A DNA stretch of 64,000 bases from Globomyces pollinis-pini. Its lineage: Eukaryota > Chytridiomycota > Chytridiomycetes > Rhizophydiales > Globomycetaceae. Of this stretch, positions 48,056-59,715 are shown in pieces. The stretch is taken from positions 1 to 64,000 of the forward strand of contig MU621113.1 of assembly GCA_025399215.1 (NCBI GenBank), written 5' to 3'. The notes beneath the pieces were generated by a model. The model did no database searches and was not told the DNA's origin. It saw nothing but the letters and a program-made list of their open reading frames with translations. The position numbers were made by a program, and so were the translations under genes. The number at the start of each line of letters is the position of its first letter. Positions within the stretch are counted from its first letter, which is position 1.

Positions 48056-49131
48056 ATGGAAGAACTTCTAGCAAAACATCGAAAGGAAAACAAAGAATTA
48101 ACTTCCAAAATCACTGGGTTAAAAAAGACTATGAAATCTTCTAATAAACAAAGAGTATTATCGTTAAACTTATTATAGAAAAAAGAAATACAAGATGAAA
48201 TAACTCAATTGGAATTGGATACAAAATCAAGACAGGAAATGGAAATTAAATCACTCAATGGTATACCTACATGTGATGAATGTTAGAGATTAGTCAAAAA
48301 TCAATTGATGAACCTGCACCAGACACAAATGAACTGGAAACCAGCATGTCAAATATTGATGTGAACGATTCTTCTGTTCAACATCGTCAACCGAAAGTAA
48401 ATAAGGCAAAGCGTAGAAAAGTAAATAATACATTCTCATTGGATAGGAGAAAAAACAAGCAGAGTTTGAATCAATGAGACAAAGTGCATTGGAAGAAGTT
48501 GAATTAATGCCAAACTTGAAAGAAATAGAAGATCAATCAATTGATACAGCTTTGAAACCATTGACATTACAAATTCATCACGTATTCGATTAGTTGTCTA
48601 ATTGTAGATTATACCTGATGGCCATTGCTTGTACAACTCAATCGCTCATCAATTAAACATCCTCGATACATCTTCACATTATACCTATAAAGATTTGAGG
48701 CACTTGGCTGGTACAAAATCGTAAAAATTGTTAACATATAATAGCTGAATATATGTCAACTCATTCTGATGACTTTCTTCCTTTCTTAGTAGATGACCAC
48801 GGCAATATGCTCAACGAAGGTATTTAATTTTGTTATTCTAATGAAACAAGAGAGTTTTAAAGAATACTGCAGTGAGTTGGAATTTGGTGCTGTGTGGGGT
48901 GGTCAGAATGAAATACAAGCGTTAACACAAGCTCTATCCCGTCCAATTCATATCATCCAAATGAATTCACCCATACTTAAATTAGGGGAGGAATTTGATT
49001 CAACACCCATTATGTTATCGTAACTTTTTAATCAGTATTATTCAACGTATAGGTATCATCGACATTATTATGGATTAGGAGAGCATTATAATTCATTGAT
49101 ATCAATTGAAGCGGTAGCTGAGACGAACTAA
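48056..49131 (+). CDS. OTUD6: OTUD6-type OTU deubiquitinase
   Basis: Eight exons; introns of 24-36 nt. The N-terminal helix MEELLAKHRKENKELTSKI, the middle NKAKRRKEKKQAEFESMR, the catalytic segment IIPDGHCLYNSIAHQLNIL (Cys in DGHC), EYMSTHSDDFLPFL, FGAVWGGQNEIQALTQAL and the His segment YHRHYYGLGEHYNS follow human OTUD6B end to end. OTUD6 proteins remove ubiquitin and associate with translation initiation complexes. Cys and His are intact. About 285 residues, family-typical. Confidence 0.92.
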
Positions 49132-49288
49132 GTTACTGGAATAAATCAATAGAATAATATAATTCATTTTCACCAGCATATTTAGTTGAATTTCTAAATA
49201 TTCATTTGAAGTTGTTTATTATTGACATAGGAGTGATTATATGAGTTATTGATTTACCATACTTGTTTGAAAATATAGACTTGATGGC

Positions 49289-51310
49289 TTAGAAGAGACC
49301 ATCCCCATAACAAGTTGGAAGCAGCATTTCACGTGGTAGACGTAACTCTTTTTGCATATTCTGTAATTCTTCAAGTTCAAATGAACTTGTGCTATTCACC
49401 AGAGCAAAGTTTGGACCGTTGTTGATTTCAAGAGTATAGGATTGTAACCAAGAATGAATCCAATAAACATGAGTCTTATTCGCAATGAATGCATGTCTCC
49501 AATCACAATTAGGGACAAAAGGGGGTCCTGCCCAACCTGATATCCACCGATTCTCTGGTAGTTTATTTAAGAGCGATTGACCATGAACTGTAGCATTAGA
49601 TGGAGGATACAAATCTTTTATATCCTTCCATTTCATTACATCAATCAAAGTTGGCACCATATCCAATGTTGAAATAGTTCCATTTTGTGCATTCCATCTC
49701 AAGTTTTGCCGTTGAGTGCGTGTTAGAAAGTAATTAGGTATATGAAACCATAAAGGCACTGATAGAACTCGTGAAGTTGGTTTGGCTATTCGAGCATGAT
49801 CTCCAGGAGTTTCTCCATGATCAGCACTGAAAGATATAATTGTATTATTCAAGATCTGTTTTCGCTTTATAGAATCCATAACTGATCCCATCATCATATC
49901 GGTTAACCCAATAGAATGTGCATATCTAGCTCTGTCCCGTTCTTCTTCTGTATCATCTGGAGGTGCAAAGTCTTCACCGACCAAAAAGGGAAAATGAAGA
50001 TTATTCTAAACCGTTAGATTTAAATGAATGTAAAATACCCAAATAATAGTTAATAAAAATGGTTGATTGGGATCTACAGTATCCAAATAATTCAAAATTC
50101 TGGTAGTTAAATTTCGATCATCCATTCCATAATCATTAACCACTTCAGCATTTAAAGTGCTTTGAGAAACTACCATATCAAATTGATCAAACACTGAATT
50201 CAATTGTTTCCAACCATGACTAAAATGAGTTTGATAAGCACAAAAGAGTGCTGTCTTGTAACCATTTGCTTTTGCCAAACTCATCATTGAATCAATTTTG
50301 AAATATGATTTTGTTTCTTGTGTATTCTTTTCTGATACAATGTATCTACCCATGAATATTCCTGGAGTAGCGGTTTCAGTATTTCCAGATACTCCTCTTG
50401 CATTATTCATTACAAAAAAATCTTTCTGGTTTTTGATTTGTTTGTTAAAATATGTGGAATTGATGTTGGTACCGTTTGGATACATTCCAAGGTAATTTCC
50501 CATACTTTCATTGAGGATAAACACTAAATTGGGTTTTGTAGAATTGCTTTCAGTTAGATTTAAATATTTGATATCATTTTCAAAATCAAATTCCAGTTCA
50601 GTAGTGGTAAAGTATTCGATGGTGTATTTGATAAAATTTGACGTTGGGGAATAAGAACCGTGATAGGTTAACACACCGAGTGATATGAGAATTGGTAATA
50701 GCATCAGCCATTTAATTGACTTCTTTGGTCTTTTAGGTATATCTGGTTCCAGTGCTGAAAATTCGAAATCATCATCTTCCTTCACAGACATAAAAGGATT
50801 TTTCTCTGATAGCCCATAATTCCGTTCCGAAGTCCAGAAGTAAGATATAGCGGATGATAGGGTCCTAGAATGACGTATATATCGATGATAGATGGAAAAC
50901 ACCAAATATTCGGGTAAGATGGTGATGAACAGTAGCCATAAAGTTGCATGTATTTGTTCTTTATTCATTGAATGAGATTCAGTAAATGATGACAGTACAT
51001 TTGATAACAACTGACTATTCATATACGATTGCATGAAATACAGGGCATTTAAATCAAAATACACAATTGCACAGTGTAACAATACCATCGTGAACAATCC
51101 CAATTTCAAGATTGAATACACCAGACAATCCCTATCCGAAACATACAAGATAAACGAGATGTACAATGTTTGTTCCAAGTATGTTGCTACAAAATCAGAC
51201 CAGTAAGATCCTTTGGTATGAAGGTAGGTGAACAAAGGCCCACTTAATATTAATGGCAAGAATGCTGGAAATAGTCCTAATAGAAATCTTGCCAATTTCC
51301 CAACAAACAT
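49289..51310 (-). CDS. Multi-pass membrane protein with sulfatase/alkaline-phosphatase fold (LtaS/EptA-like)
   Basis: Two exons with a 33-nt intron (50006-50038), 664 residues. The N-terminal 230 residues hold about five membrane segments. The extracytoplasmic domain opens with NLVFILNESMGNYLGMYPNG (metal-ligand Glu). The probable nucleophile Thr lies in GVSGNTETATPGIFMG, and the metal-binding SADHGETPGDHA comes later. This order and topology resemble bacterial lipoteichoic-acid synthase and phosphoethanolamine transferases. Several N-glycosylation sequons (NST, NGT) fit a lumenal or outside location. The substrate is unknown; I infer a phospho-alcohol or sulfate ester transferase/hydrolase on glycans or lipids. 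Confidence 0.75.
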
Positions 51311-51646
51311 TTTTTTAAAAAGAAAGATTTACAAATGACTTCGTTATCCTTGACACATTGGGCTGGGGAAACCTAAAACAGCAGACGCCAAAAGTGTTTT
51401 GGTAAGTTCCCTTTTTGAACCCACAAAGAAATACCGAATTATTGCTCATTAATTTACCTAAAAATGTATCGGTTGTGTGAATAGTATCATCACGTTTCTT
51501 TCCACAAATAATTGAATTCATCAAATTAGCACGTAAAACCAGGTTGAGCAATTATACTTCAAATATAAAAGAATTCATCAGATTGCTACTCTTAAAAAAC
51601 CAAGAAATCAAAAAATACAAAAAAAGATTAATTTCATTCTAAAAAT
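51311..51646. other. Intergenic, no gene seen
   Basis: 336 bp between two minus-strand genes. A TTG-initiated frame (51315-51551) has no supporting feature. It presumably contains the promoter of the membrane sulfatase-fold gene. Confidence 0.4.
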
Positions 51647-53949
51647 CTAAAAAGAATCCATTGGATCCTCTTCATCCAAAAACAAACTCTCCAAAGCATC
51701 TTTGATCAAACTACTGGGTTTATGTTCTTGATAATCTTGTGCCAAGGTTAATGCAGTAATTGCATCATGATCACGTCCAACTTTAGCATACGTCTTACCC
51801 AAAATGAAATAGATTGATGTCTCTGGTTTTCCAACCTTTAATTCATTTTCTAATATTTCAATCACCGTTTCGTATTCACCCATTTGGTATAATAATTTAG
51901 ATAAATGTAGTATAAATATTTTTTGATGTGGTGATGTTTTCACTGCTCGTTTGTATAACATTAACGCTTCTTGATAATTATTCGGGTTCTTTTGTAACAC
52001 CTTTGATTAGTAAATAGGGTATACCGTTGCTAATGAATCCAACAGGATTGGATTGTTAGGCGAGATTGACAAGGCATTTCGAAAATGAAAAGCAGCTAAC
52101 GTATATTTTTCCTGTTTTTGTTCGATTATACCTAATCCAAAACTAACGAATTAAAAACTAAACATTTCTACATTGCATTATAGTGTCTATGATCGATTTG
52201 AATAGCTTTTTGGAAACATTTAGCGGCTAAATCTAAATCATCATTGGCAACGTATTCATGTCCCAATAACGTATGTGCATATGTAAACAGACTATTTAAT
52301 TGGATAGCACGTTTGAACGCTTCAATCGCAGATTCATGTTCTTGTAAAAGTCTACCATCAATAATTCATAACCATTACGAAAAATAGTTCCCAATCGCAC
52401 ACCTGAACATTAAAACGGATTATTTACCAAGTTTCGGGGTATTCTCGATGATATTCTTCTAAATCTTTCCCCAGCAAACTTAATTCTACTTTATCCTTGA
52501 TATGCCATAAACAAGTTGCATACAAATCCATACAATCAACTCTATAAGGTTCCATTTGACTGCCATTAATCATAAAACCTTACCGAATCTTTTTAAATAT
52601 TTCACATGCCTATGATAAACAACATACCACCAAAATTACTTTTTTATATTGGTTGTTTTCGAAATATGATCGTGCCACCTAAGTTAAAGTTAATAAGAGT
52701 TAAGATTACTATGGACAACACAAATCCGGTTTCGTAATGTTTAGATTCAATCATATCGGCACATTCGAGTGCTAAACATCCTTTATGCTGTGAAAGGGAA
52801 TCATATGCCAACATAATATTCTGAATGGTAGTGATCAAAATTGGCAAGGAAGAAACTGGTGACTTGTTGTTAGTGGAGCTGACTAAGAGGGTAGAAGTGG
52901 TTGGTTTCTAATCAATGTTATTGGCGGTATATGTGATAATCGTGTTTGATATAATACTATTAGTGTCGATTGAATAATATATGTATCCGAATTGAAATTG
53001 TAGTTGAACTCACCTTTATATCTTTTGGAATGGATTGAATTTGAGTTTCCCTCGGTCGTTTCTTCAGTGTTGGCTACCGTCAGCTTAATTGAAATACTTT
53101 TAATGGTGCCCTAACCGGCTCTGACCGTACAGATTTTGTTGCATGTAATCGCTACGATATTATATAACAATCCGGTTACTGGTCTTTTGGTGACTGGCGC
53201 ACTACTACGTGTAGAGGTTGAAACAATCGCTCTAAAGTCAATTTCAATGGATATACTCTGTCTGTTTGTGCAATGGACTACATTTCGCAATAACATTATG
53301 ATACTCCAAATTCTCTCCAATATTAGGTCGATAGCCTTTATATAAGTGTTTTTGGTTTACCCATTTCGCTTAGAGATTGATATGCGTTCCAATTCAAAGG
53401 ATTTAGACTGATTGAGTTGGTGAAGCATTCTTTGGCTTCCTCCCATCTTCCACTTGATTTTCGGAGGGATCCTTGGATATGATACAAGGCTGATATATCT
53501 AATTTGTTGTTTTCGTTAGTTGGCCTGTAATTAGTTGTTTAGATGATTACCTAAATATGAGCTTTTGTAATCTAAACCTAGTGAACGTTAATCAAATAAA
53601 GAAATACCTATGAAATAAAAAGAATAAGAATAATCATCTAGTACCTTATAAGACTTCCATTATGATATTGATCAATCCAACGAGTAACAGTCACATCACC
53701 TTCAGTAAATTTCTTCAAATGCAAGCAACAAGTAGCAAACAACAAGATAATTTTCAAGCAATTACTAGTAGGATCCAACAACATGAACGCAGTTTGATAA
53801 TGACCAATGAGTACATGAGATTTAGCCAATAAATAAGTATATTCTAAATTGTATGGATCTTGAGCTACCAATCTTTCCGCCAAAAACTGAGCTGTATCGT
53901 AGTTTAAGGTATCAATTGAATGGATGATTGCTGATTGTATAATTTCCAT
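51647..53949 (-). CDS. CDC27: Anaphase-promoting complex subunit CDC27/APC3
   Basis: ATG 53949 gives MEIIQSAIIHSIDTLNYDTA then QFLAERLVAQDP, the N-terminal TPR array of CDC27. A microexon (FRLQKLIF) and the exon CFTNSISLNPLNWNAYQSLS follow, then a variable middle. The C-terminal TPRs read ALECADMIESKHYETGFVL and NPNNYQEALMLYKRAVKTSP, ending FLDEEDPMDSF. CDC27 is a scaffold TPR subunit that binds activator IR tails and helps ubiquitinate cyclins and securin. I did not solve every exon between 52650 and 53330. At about 600 residues or slightly more it is a short version, the linker being reduced. Confidence 0.85.
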
Positions 53950-54862
53950 CACAAACAATGAAATGAAAATTTTAAACCACATAGAAAATGAATTGTAACG
54001 ATGAATGCTTTGCAAGATTTGATTGGAGATGATAGCATAGATAATTGATTTCAGTTGGATTTGTTTATTAAATTTATGGTTAGGTGAACTTTGTTGAAGT
54101 CAGTTACCAGTTTGAAATACTATTATAATACACATTCAATTATGGATTGATTGGTATTGTTACCATGTATTCGTAAGAGGTAGTACCTACAAAACACATC
54201 TATAAAACGGATTCGACGCGCTTTATGATCCAGCCAAAAAACAAGGTATCGAGTTCAATTTGACAATGCAATGAATTAGAATAAACTGTGTCTGAAAATG
54301 ATTGTGTTAAAATAATAGTTAAATGAGATAATCATTCGTCACATTTGGATGGGATTCTTATCCAAAACTATTCAAAAAGGTTTAGAGTGAAGAAAATAGA
54401 TCATTCAGAACTACATAGTCGCCTTGTTGCGTAAAACCGACTGGTGAGCAATTCAATTATAGAATGACTGATGATCTATGATTCTGAACCATCAAGTGTA
54501 TTACTGGCGATGGGGAGGAAAAGATGCAAGAGACACACGTAATGTGATCTATCAAGACAATAAACGAGTAAACCTAAGGCTGATCTTGAGAGAACACGTA
54601 TGTAGAGTGGGTTTTAGGATATATTTAAAAACGACGTGATGAAGCTCAGAACACATTTGTTCGAATTCACAGTGTAAATTATACGAAAGATCCGCGACGT
54701 GTGAAGCTAGATAAACAGTGAACTTTATGCCACTGGATGTTATGAGTCGCTACAATGATGCAAAAGGTTAACGACATTGAAAAAACTTGATTGAATGAAT
54801 ACTTATAGCAATAAGGTGGCCTTTGAACTATTGTGTGATGATTGAATATATTAAGCAATAGA
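53950..54862. other. Intergenic region, nothing recognised
   Basis: About 910 bp between the CDC27 start and the uL13m stop. No ORF with coding character, no tRNA-like arms and no obvious repeat. Confidence 0.45.
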
Positions 54863-55531
54863 TTAACGAGGTTGAGAATCCGAGGTTGTGGTGGTCTGCT
54901 GATTGTCGACATTTGAAATCGTGTGATCTTTTAGGATATTGTGTTCATAGGGCTAATATGTTAAAACAACAACAGTACATGGTGATCATCAGGGTAAATG
55001 TAAAGTCTTAGCATTTGAATATGACGCAATCTATTTTTAGGCAACATACCCCAAATAGCTTTTTTCAACGGCTACAAAGGTCAATGAAAACAAATCAAGT
55101 ACTCCTGTAGGGTGATTTTCGATGAATTTATCATATTTAATGGTAGTGAGACCACCAGGATAAGTAGTGTGCCAGTTGTATTCTTTTTGAGTAGATTTAT
55201 TACCGGACAGAGCAACATGTCTAGCATTTTTAACAACGACATAATCGCCGTAATCGACTTAAAGGGTTAGAGAGAGTAATGTGTACATGCGGGATTGTAG
55301 TGTGGTTTGTATTTTCCTCTGAGTGCGATACCGATACGAGCAGCTAATTTTCCCAGTGTTTTATTCTATAAAGGTGAGTTGATTGTTTGTTCATAAATGA
55401 GTTTGTAATTAGTAATTAATTGATGAATGGATGTAATTACTTTAGCATCTACTTCATGCCAAACTCTAGCATGAACGAGACCATTCTAATAGGTGAGTAT
55501 TATATGAATGAGATACTTTGATTGGATTCAT
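54863..55531 (-). CDS. MRPL13: Mitochondrial ribosomal protein uL13m
   Basis: Six exons, introns of 26-40 nt. Joined protein: start MNPIKNGLVHARVWHEVDAK, then LGKLAARIGIALRGKYKPHY, DYGDYVVVKNARHVALSGNK, WHTTYPGGLTTIKYDKF and GPLKKAIWGMLPKNRLRH, then YPDDHHPYEHNIL. These are the full uL13 fold in order. It matches mitochondrial rather than cytosolic or archaeal-type uL13 (VW...GKLAA, WGMLPKN). An uncorrected reading at 55050-55080 seems frameshifted, but a 31-nt intron (starting gtacttgattt) restores it. No obvious targeting peptide: the first exon codes only MNPIK. Confidence 0.9.
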
Positions 55532-55728
55532 TTTCAAAAGAAAGAATTTTTTTTATTTTTAAGGAATTGATATTTTACGTAGTAGTAGTAGGAATATGTA
55601 TAAAAAAAGAAAGGAATTTTGTTGAATAAAGTTAGGGATAATTATTGGAAATTAGTACTTGAAGTTACTGTATGTTGCCACGATAAGAATTTGTATCAGT
55701 TTTATGTTTAGTTTTTGTCTTTAAAAAA

Positions 55729-56363
55729 ATGTTACTCTTATTCACTTTACTGCCTATATCATATCAACAATTAACAAATCAAAATAATCAAGTTTGTCCT
55801 CAATGTCCTCCAGTTCCAATAGGACAATTACAATTCATCGATAATTTATACAATAACTTTCGTGATTGTTTCTGTGGTGAACAGTAATCATTACACCATT
55901 CTCATTATTAGAGCTAAAATACTAATTAACTGCAATGGTAACCCACCAAACTTAAACTTTCCTTATCAAGGAAACGATTGTCCTTTCAACATACTCACTC
56001 AGGAACTAGAATGGCATCTATGTATTTTTAACTCAACAAAACGGGATTTCATTCCTAACTCTGGTCAGTATATTAGAAATTGCGCTTACCTGACTGGTGC
56101 TAAAGTCACCCTTCCTCTATCTTCCACTTTCACCCCCACATCATCTCCCACTGCCAATTCCACTCCAACTGATTCTTCATTCCTGATTATTATTATTGCT
56201 GTTTCTATCCTTATCTTTATTATTGCTACCACAGCTGTGTTGTTACACTTGATTTGTTCTCCAAAGAAGAATCCTCACTCAACTCCTACGGTACTTTTTT
56301 AATAACTCACTTTAGATTGTTGCTTCGCATAACTATGATACTGTGTCTTTACAATCTTTTTAA
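55729..56363 (+). CDS. Cys-rich single-pass membrane protein, paralogue 1 (no SH3)
   Basis: Three exons (introns 55884-55911 and 56291-56315). Signal peptide (MLLLFTLLPISYQQ), then an ectodomain with about eight cysteines: VCPQCPPVPIGQL, DCFCGEQAKILINCNG, FPYQGNDCPF. A Ser/Thr/Pro stalk, a strong membrane helix (IIIIAVSILIFIIATTAVLL) and a short tail ending DTVSLQSF follow. The gene at 60941 has the same cysteine framework and the same intron positions, so the two are paralogues. This copy ends soon after the membrane and lacks the SH3 domain. A sensor or adhesion role is only a guess. Confidence 0.78.
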
Positions 56364-56611
56364 TCCTACTACCTCCTAATAATATATAATTACTTTATAT
56401 CTAAAATTCTCGCTACTCATTTCACCAAACGCCCAAACAAGATGCACAACGTTCAATACATATCCATTTCACCAAACGTCCAAATAAGATTACAATGTTC
56501 AATAGATGGAACAGCATTTATTTGTATCTGCTGTAACTACATGATGAACAATTCAAGTGGTATATACAATGGTGTCCCAACTGATCCAAGATTGGTAACA
56601 AACCGAGTTTT

Positions 56612-56795
56612 GATTCCATGAACATCAGTATGGCAAAGATGGATGAAAAGGGATGTCGTTGGAATTCCTTTGAATCATATATCTAGGATCAACACGGTCT
56701 TATCGAATGGGCAGGTGATCACATATATAACATTCAAAAGGATTCCAACGACATCCCTTTTCATCCATCTTTGCCATACTGATGTTCATGGAATC
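56612..56795. repeat. Foldback (inverted repeat), 64-bp arms
   Basis: Arms 56612-56675 and 56732-56795 are reverse complements with two mismatches around a 56-bp loop; arm end GATTCCATGAACATCAGTAT. The right arm continues directly into a sequence (to about 56880) that recurs, diverged, at about 60040-60140. This foldback therefore belongs to the repeat family of this region. Confidence 0.82.
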
Positions 56796-56853
56796 TAAAC
56801 AATTTTGATTCACAACGAATCGGACAAAGTCTTTTCGTTGTGATTCATCCCCA

Positions 56854-57177
56854 TCAGTTATGAATATAATCTAAACTTATTAAAAAAATATTAAATACAT
56901 TTGTTTGGAGGTCTTCGGTGTAAGAGATTCGGTGGATGATATATCCATCCTGGTTTTTCAGGTCTTGTTCCAGAACATCCAAATCCAGTGGACTCCTATT
57001 TGTTTTTCTCATAAGGAGCGAGAAATGGTACATCATTTCTTGATCCATTGGAGAGCTGAAAAGCTTGAAGTGTAAAGTCGGTAATCCTACCCATAATTGA
57101 TTAGCTTAGAATGGAGTACCAGTTTAGAACTTTTCAATGGTGTTAGTTAAGGTGATAGGTGTCAGAAAATCTATCAT
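56854..57177 (-). pseudogene. Coding-like fragment, unknown family, within the repeat region
   Basis: Minus-strand frame MDQEMMYHFSLLMRKTNRSP followed by LDLDVLEQDLKNQDGYII and EDLQTNVFN. A possible first exon starts at 57177 (MIDFLTPITLTNTIE) with a 73-nt intron; a shorter alternative joins LPTLHFKLFSS upstream. In the right-hand repeat the 3' end survives as ENLQANVFN (near 60390), with mostly amino-acid-level differences, directly fused to the 300-bp repeat. So the right copy is a truncated version. No domain recognised. Confidence 0.35.
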
Positions 57178-57290
57178 TTGAACTGGTTATCGTTTAGTTG
57201 ACACCAAGAGCAAATAAATGCCCAGTCACTTGTCCGTTTTCAGTTTTCAATTCAATTGAACATTGTACATCATATTTAAATCATGTAGGG

Positions 57291-57592
57291 AAGATACAAT
57301 GCGATGAACTTCGAAGCCATTTTAAGGAAGCATGTGGGAAATTCCCACACAGATCGCTCCCACTGGGAATGATCTGCTGATATACTGGTGAGGGGTTCAA
57401 CTCACGCTCTGAACAGTTGTGATATGTATGTCTTTAAACAAAAACGGTAGCGAAGTTTTGAAGTGTCTATAGTGGAGTCCAGCGCTCGTACAAACGGTAT
57501 AAGTACTAAATAACCAACGAGGACATTCAGTTAAGTGAGAGTTATGTGGTACTCTGGTAAAGGCTAATTATAGTTCAAAAAATTTACACGTT
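57291..57592. repeat. Direct repeat, left copy (302 bp)
   Basis: Starts TCATGTAGGGAAGATACAAT and ends near ATTTACACGTT. It is roughly 88-90% similar by eye to 60415-60727, in the same orientation. The two copies bracket the nuclease-kinase gene and its divergent small ORF. Confidence 0.85.
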
Positions 57593-58085
57593 ATTTTAAA
57601 TCATTTTACAACTGTAAGATATTGCTAGGCCTCAAAATTACAATGGACTTATAACCCAAAAAACAGAAAATGGTAGAATTACACCTTCGCTAGCAGCGCA
57701 TGTAATCAGAACATATCCAACAGATTATGCTCAGTCAGATACTGAATCAGGAAGCTGATACAAAGGATGAAGGGCAGCGCTCCATTTCTACTAGACTCCA
57801 GCAAAACCAGCAGTTAATGGACCAGCAAATCGCATCACCTGTTGGAGAGAATTCTGCTTGGATATTAGAACTCAGATAGACTCATCAACTCCCAATATGA
57901 TTTCTTTTCGTACTGATTATACAAACTATTTCGTGTCTGTGTTAGAACAACTTTCCAATCAACTATTTAAGCTTCAACAACAATATTTTAACTACTTCGT
58001 TTAAACTTGTACGTATACTTTTTCCGTCAAATTAGTTACATAACTAAAAGTCAAAATACATAGTATTAGATGTAAATAAACTTTA
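57593..58085. other. Gap with orphan 50-codon ORF
   Basis: Between the left repeat and the nuclease-kinase stop. It contains an ORF at 57727-57879 (MLSQILNQEADTKDEGQRSI and so on), Gln-rich and helical in character. It may be an exon or relic; no other support. Confidence 0.3.
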
Positions 58086-59669
58086 TTAAAGACATTCTAT
58101 ACATTTCAACAACTGATTCCTCTCATCTTGCTGTGCATCCTTGCAAGTATTTAGGGTCGCAAATCCAAAGTCTATCAAGAACACCTTTCCATTTTCATCA
58201 ACCAAGATGTTTTCTTTTCTGATGTCGTTATGAATTATTCCACGACTGTGTATGGCATCAATACATGACAAAAGACATTGCTTTTGTCGTTCAGTAAGAG
58301 TTTTAGGAACAGTTCCACATAGTGAAAATCCAATACAATACATACCACCTTCCCAGTAGCCGTGCAAAATGAGTTTGGGAATAGATATTCCTTGGAGGTC
58401 TGAGAGTAAGCCATAAATATCTATTTCATTGTGTAATTCCGATAGCATTTGGGATTGTTTCCAAAGGTCTATACTTTTAAGAGCAACTTGATTCTTTGCT
58501 TCATAGTAAACCTTTGTTCTTCCATGTCCCAAAACTGATGTGATATTGAAATCTTCTAAAGCAAAATGATCGTCATACGAGTGGTCTTGATTCATATCAG
58601 TGTCATGTTCGTTATCAGAAGCAGCGTTTGTGGTTTCTGTGATGTCTTCTGTTCTTCTGATAGAGGGTGGTGAGTTTCTTGCACTTGAAGGTCTGCTATT
58701 TCTCGGAGATTGTCGTTGGGGTGTACCAGGGGGTGATTCAAATCGAGCGCCATCTGCTAGAGACAGAAAGTAAGCGATACTTTGAAGCACGGTAGGGTTT
58801 GTAGCATTGTGTGCAATTCCAGATGAAATATACAATTCTTCACTACCATCAGTAGCATTTTCAACTTTGACTCTTTTGAAGAAGAATGTATCGTTGGAAG
58901 AGGTCAAAATTCCGTACTGCAATTTATTCACAACTATATAAGTGTATAGCTGGTTGATTGCATTCTTTGTATCGTTATTGACATTGAATTCGTCAATACG
59001 TCCATTTATTGGAATCAAACTCCATTTGCCTTTATATTCATTGATGATGATAGTTTGGCCATTTCTTTCAATATGACTGTCAGTACATCCTAAAGAATTT
59101 CCATATTCAGAACTGACGACTATAGCGCCAAAGTGAATGGCAACAGTACGCAAATAGTTTTGTGAAATGAACATTTGAAGAGCTGGAACTTCAGTTCTAA
59201 CTTCGGCGTCCAACAGTTCAAACACAGGAGGTAAAACGGTTTCCCTAACAGGTTGAATTACAGTGCGAACAAATGCCAACACTTCATTTTCAAAAGATAC
59301 CCAGTGCAAAATTATTTGCGGATAACAGAGATTTGGTGGTATGGTTGAAGAAGGCCCTGGCAAAACATTAGAATACTTTGGAAGAGGTGGAATGGTTTGC
59401 AAATATTCATGCAATGTGATTCTTTGGTCTGCTATTAAATCAAATAAATTACCTCTGTTTTCTGCTGCTAGTGCCTGTTGAAGTGTTTGTTGAGCACCTG
59501 CCAATACTGCTCTGCAGGCAGTGACTGCAGCTTTTAGGTCATGGTAAGTAACTCCAGCTGGAAAAGCGCGAGTTCCTTCCATAAAAGCATTGAGTCTTTC
59601 TTCAGCTCTTCTGAGACTATTTCTTGCTTCTCTTAGTCCTTCTGTTGCTTCTTCAATGACTGGTAACAT
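58086..59669 (-). CDS. Crinkler-type effector-like protein: REase-fold nuclease plus protein kinase
   Basis: Single exon, 527 residues. Residues 1-80 are Ala/Glu/Arg-rich helices (EGLREARNSLRRAEERLNAF). Residues 150-300 fit a PD-(D/E)xK nuclease: a DSHIERNG strand, then the E211-x-K213 pair in IIINEYKGKW and a Q/Y helix (AINQLYTYIVV). After a Ser/Pro/Arg linker, residues 374-527 form a small kinase: GHGRTKVYYEA, VALKSI, catalytic loop IIHNDIRKENIL and FLIDFGFA. This nuclease-kinase pairing is known from C-terminal domains of Crinkler (CRN/CR) effectors in oomycetes, chytrids and Mucoromycota. No LxLFLAK-type N-terminal header and no signal peptide. All motif residues are intact. Direct repeats on both sides, no intron and more G/C-rich codons in the first exon third point to acquired or mobile origin. 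Confidence 0.82.
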   Translation of the reverse strand: MLPVIEEATEGLREARNSLRRAEERLNAFMEGTRAFPAGVTYHDLKAAVTACRAVLAGAQQTLQQALAAENRGNLFDLIADQRITLHEYLQTIPPLPKYSNVLPGPSSTIPPNLCYPQIILHWVSFENEVLAFVRTVIQPVRETVLPPVFELLDAEVRTEVPALQMFISQNYLRTVAIHFGAIVVSSEYGNSLGCTDSHIERNGQTIIINEYKGKWSLIPINGRIDEFNVNNDTKNAINQLYTYIVVNKLQYGILTSSNDTFFFKRVKVENATDGSEELYISSGIAHNATNPTVLQSIAYFLSLADGARFESPPGTPQRQSPRNSRPSSARNSPPSIRRTEDITETTNAASDNEHDTDMNQDHSYDDHFALEDFNITSVLGHGRTKVYYEAKNQVALKSIDLWKQSQMLSELHNEIDIYGLLSDLQGISIPKLILHGYWEGGMYCIGFSLCGTVPKTLTERQKQCLLSCIDAIHSRGIIHNDIRKENILVDENGKVFLIDFGFATLNTCKDAQQDERNQLLKCIECL

Positions 59670-59715
59670 TTTAAAGGAAAGAGTTTCAGTTTGGATTTAA
59701 TTTTTATTCTTTACC

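Noticed and set aside
55040..55090. Apparent frameshift in uL13m
   Set aside because: A 31-nt intron beginning gtacttgattt restores HPTG-PLKKAIWGMLP, so the gene is intact.
57395..57425. tRNA T-arm-like GGGGTTCAACTC in both direct repeats
   Set aside because: The flanking bases do not form a T-stem, and no acceptor or anticodon arm can be drawn.
58086..59669. Bacterial toxin or contaminating prokaryotic insert
   Set aside because: Flanking repeats and neighbours are native, and the domain pair is known from eukaryotic effectors. No ribosome-binding sites or operon structure are seen.
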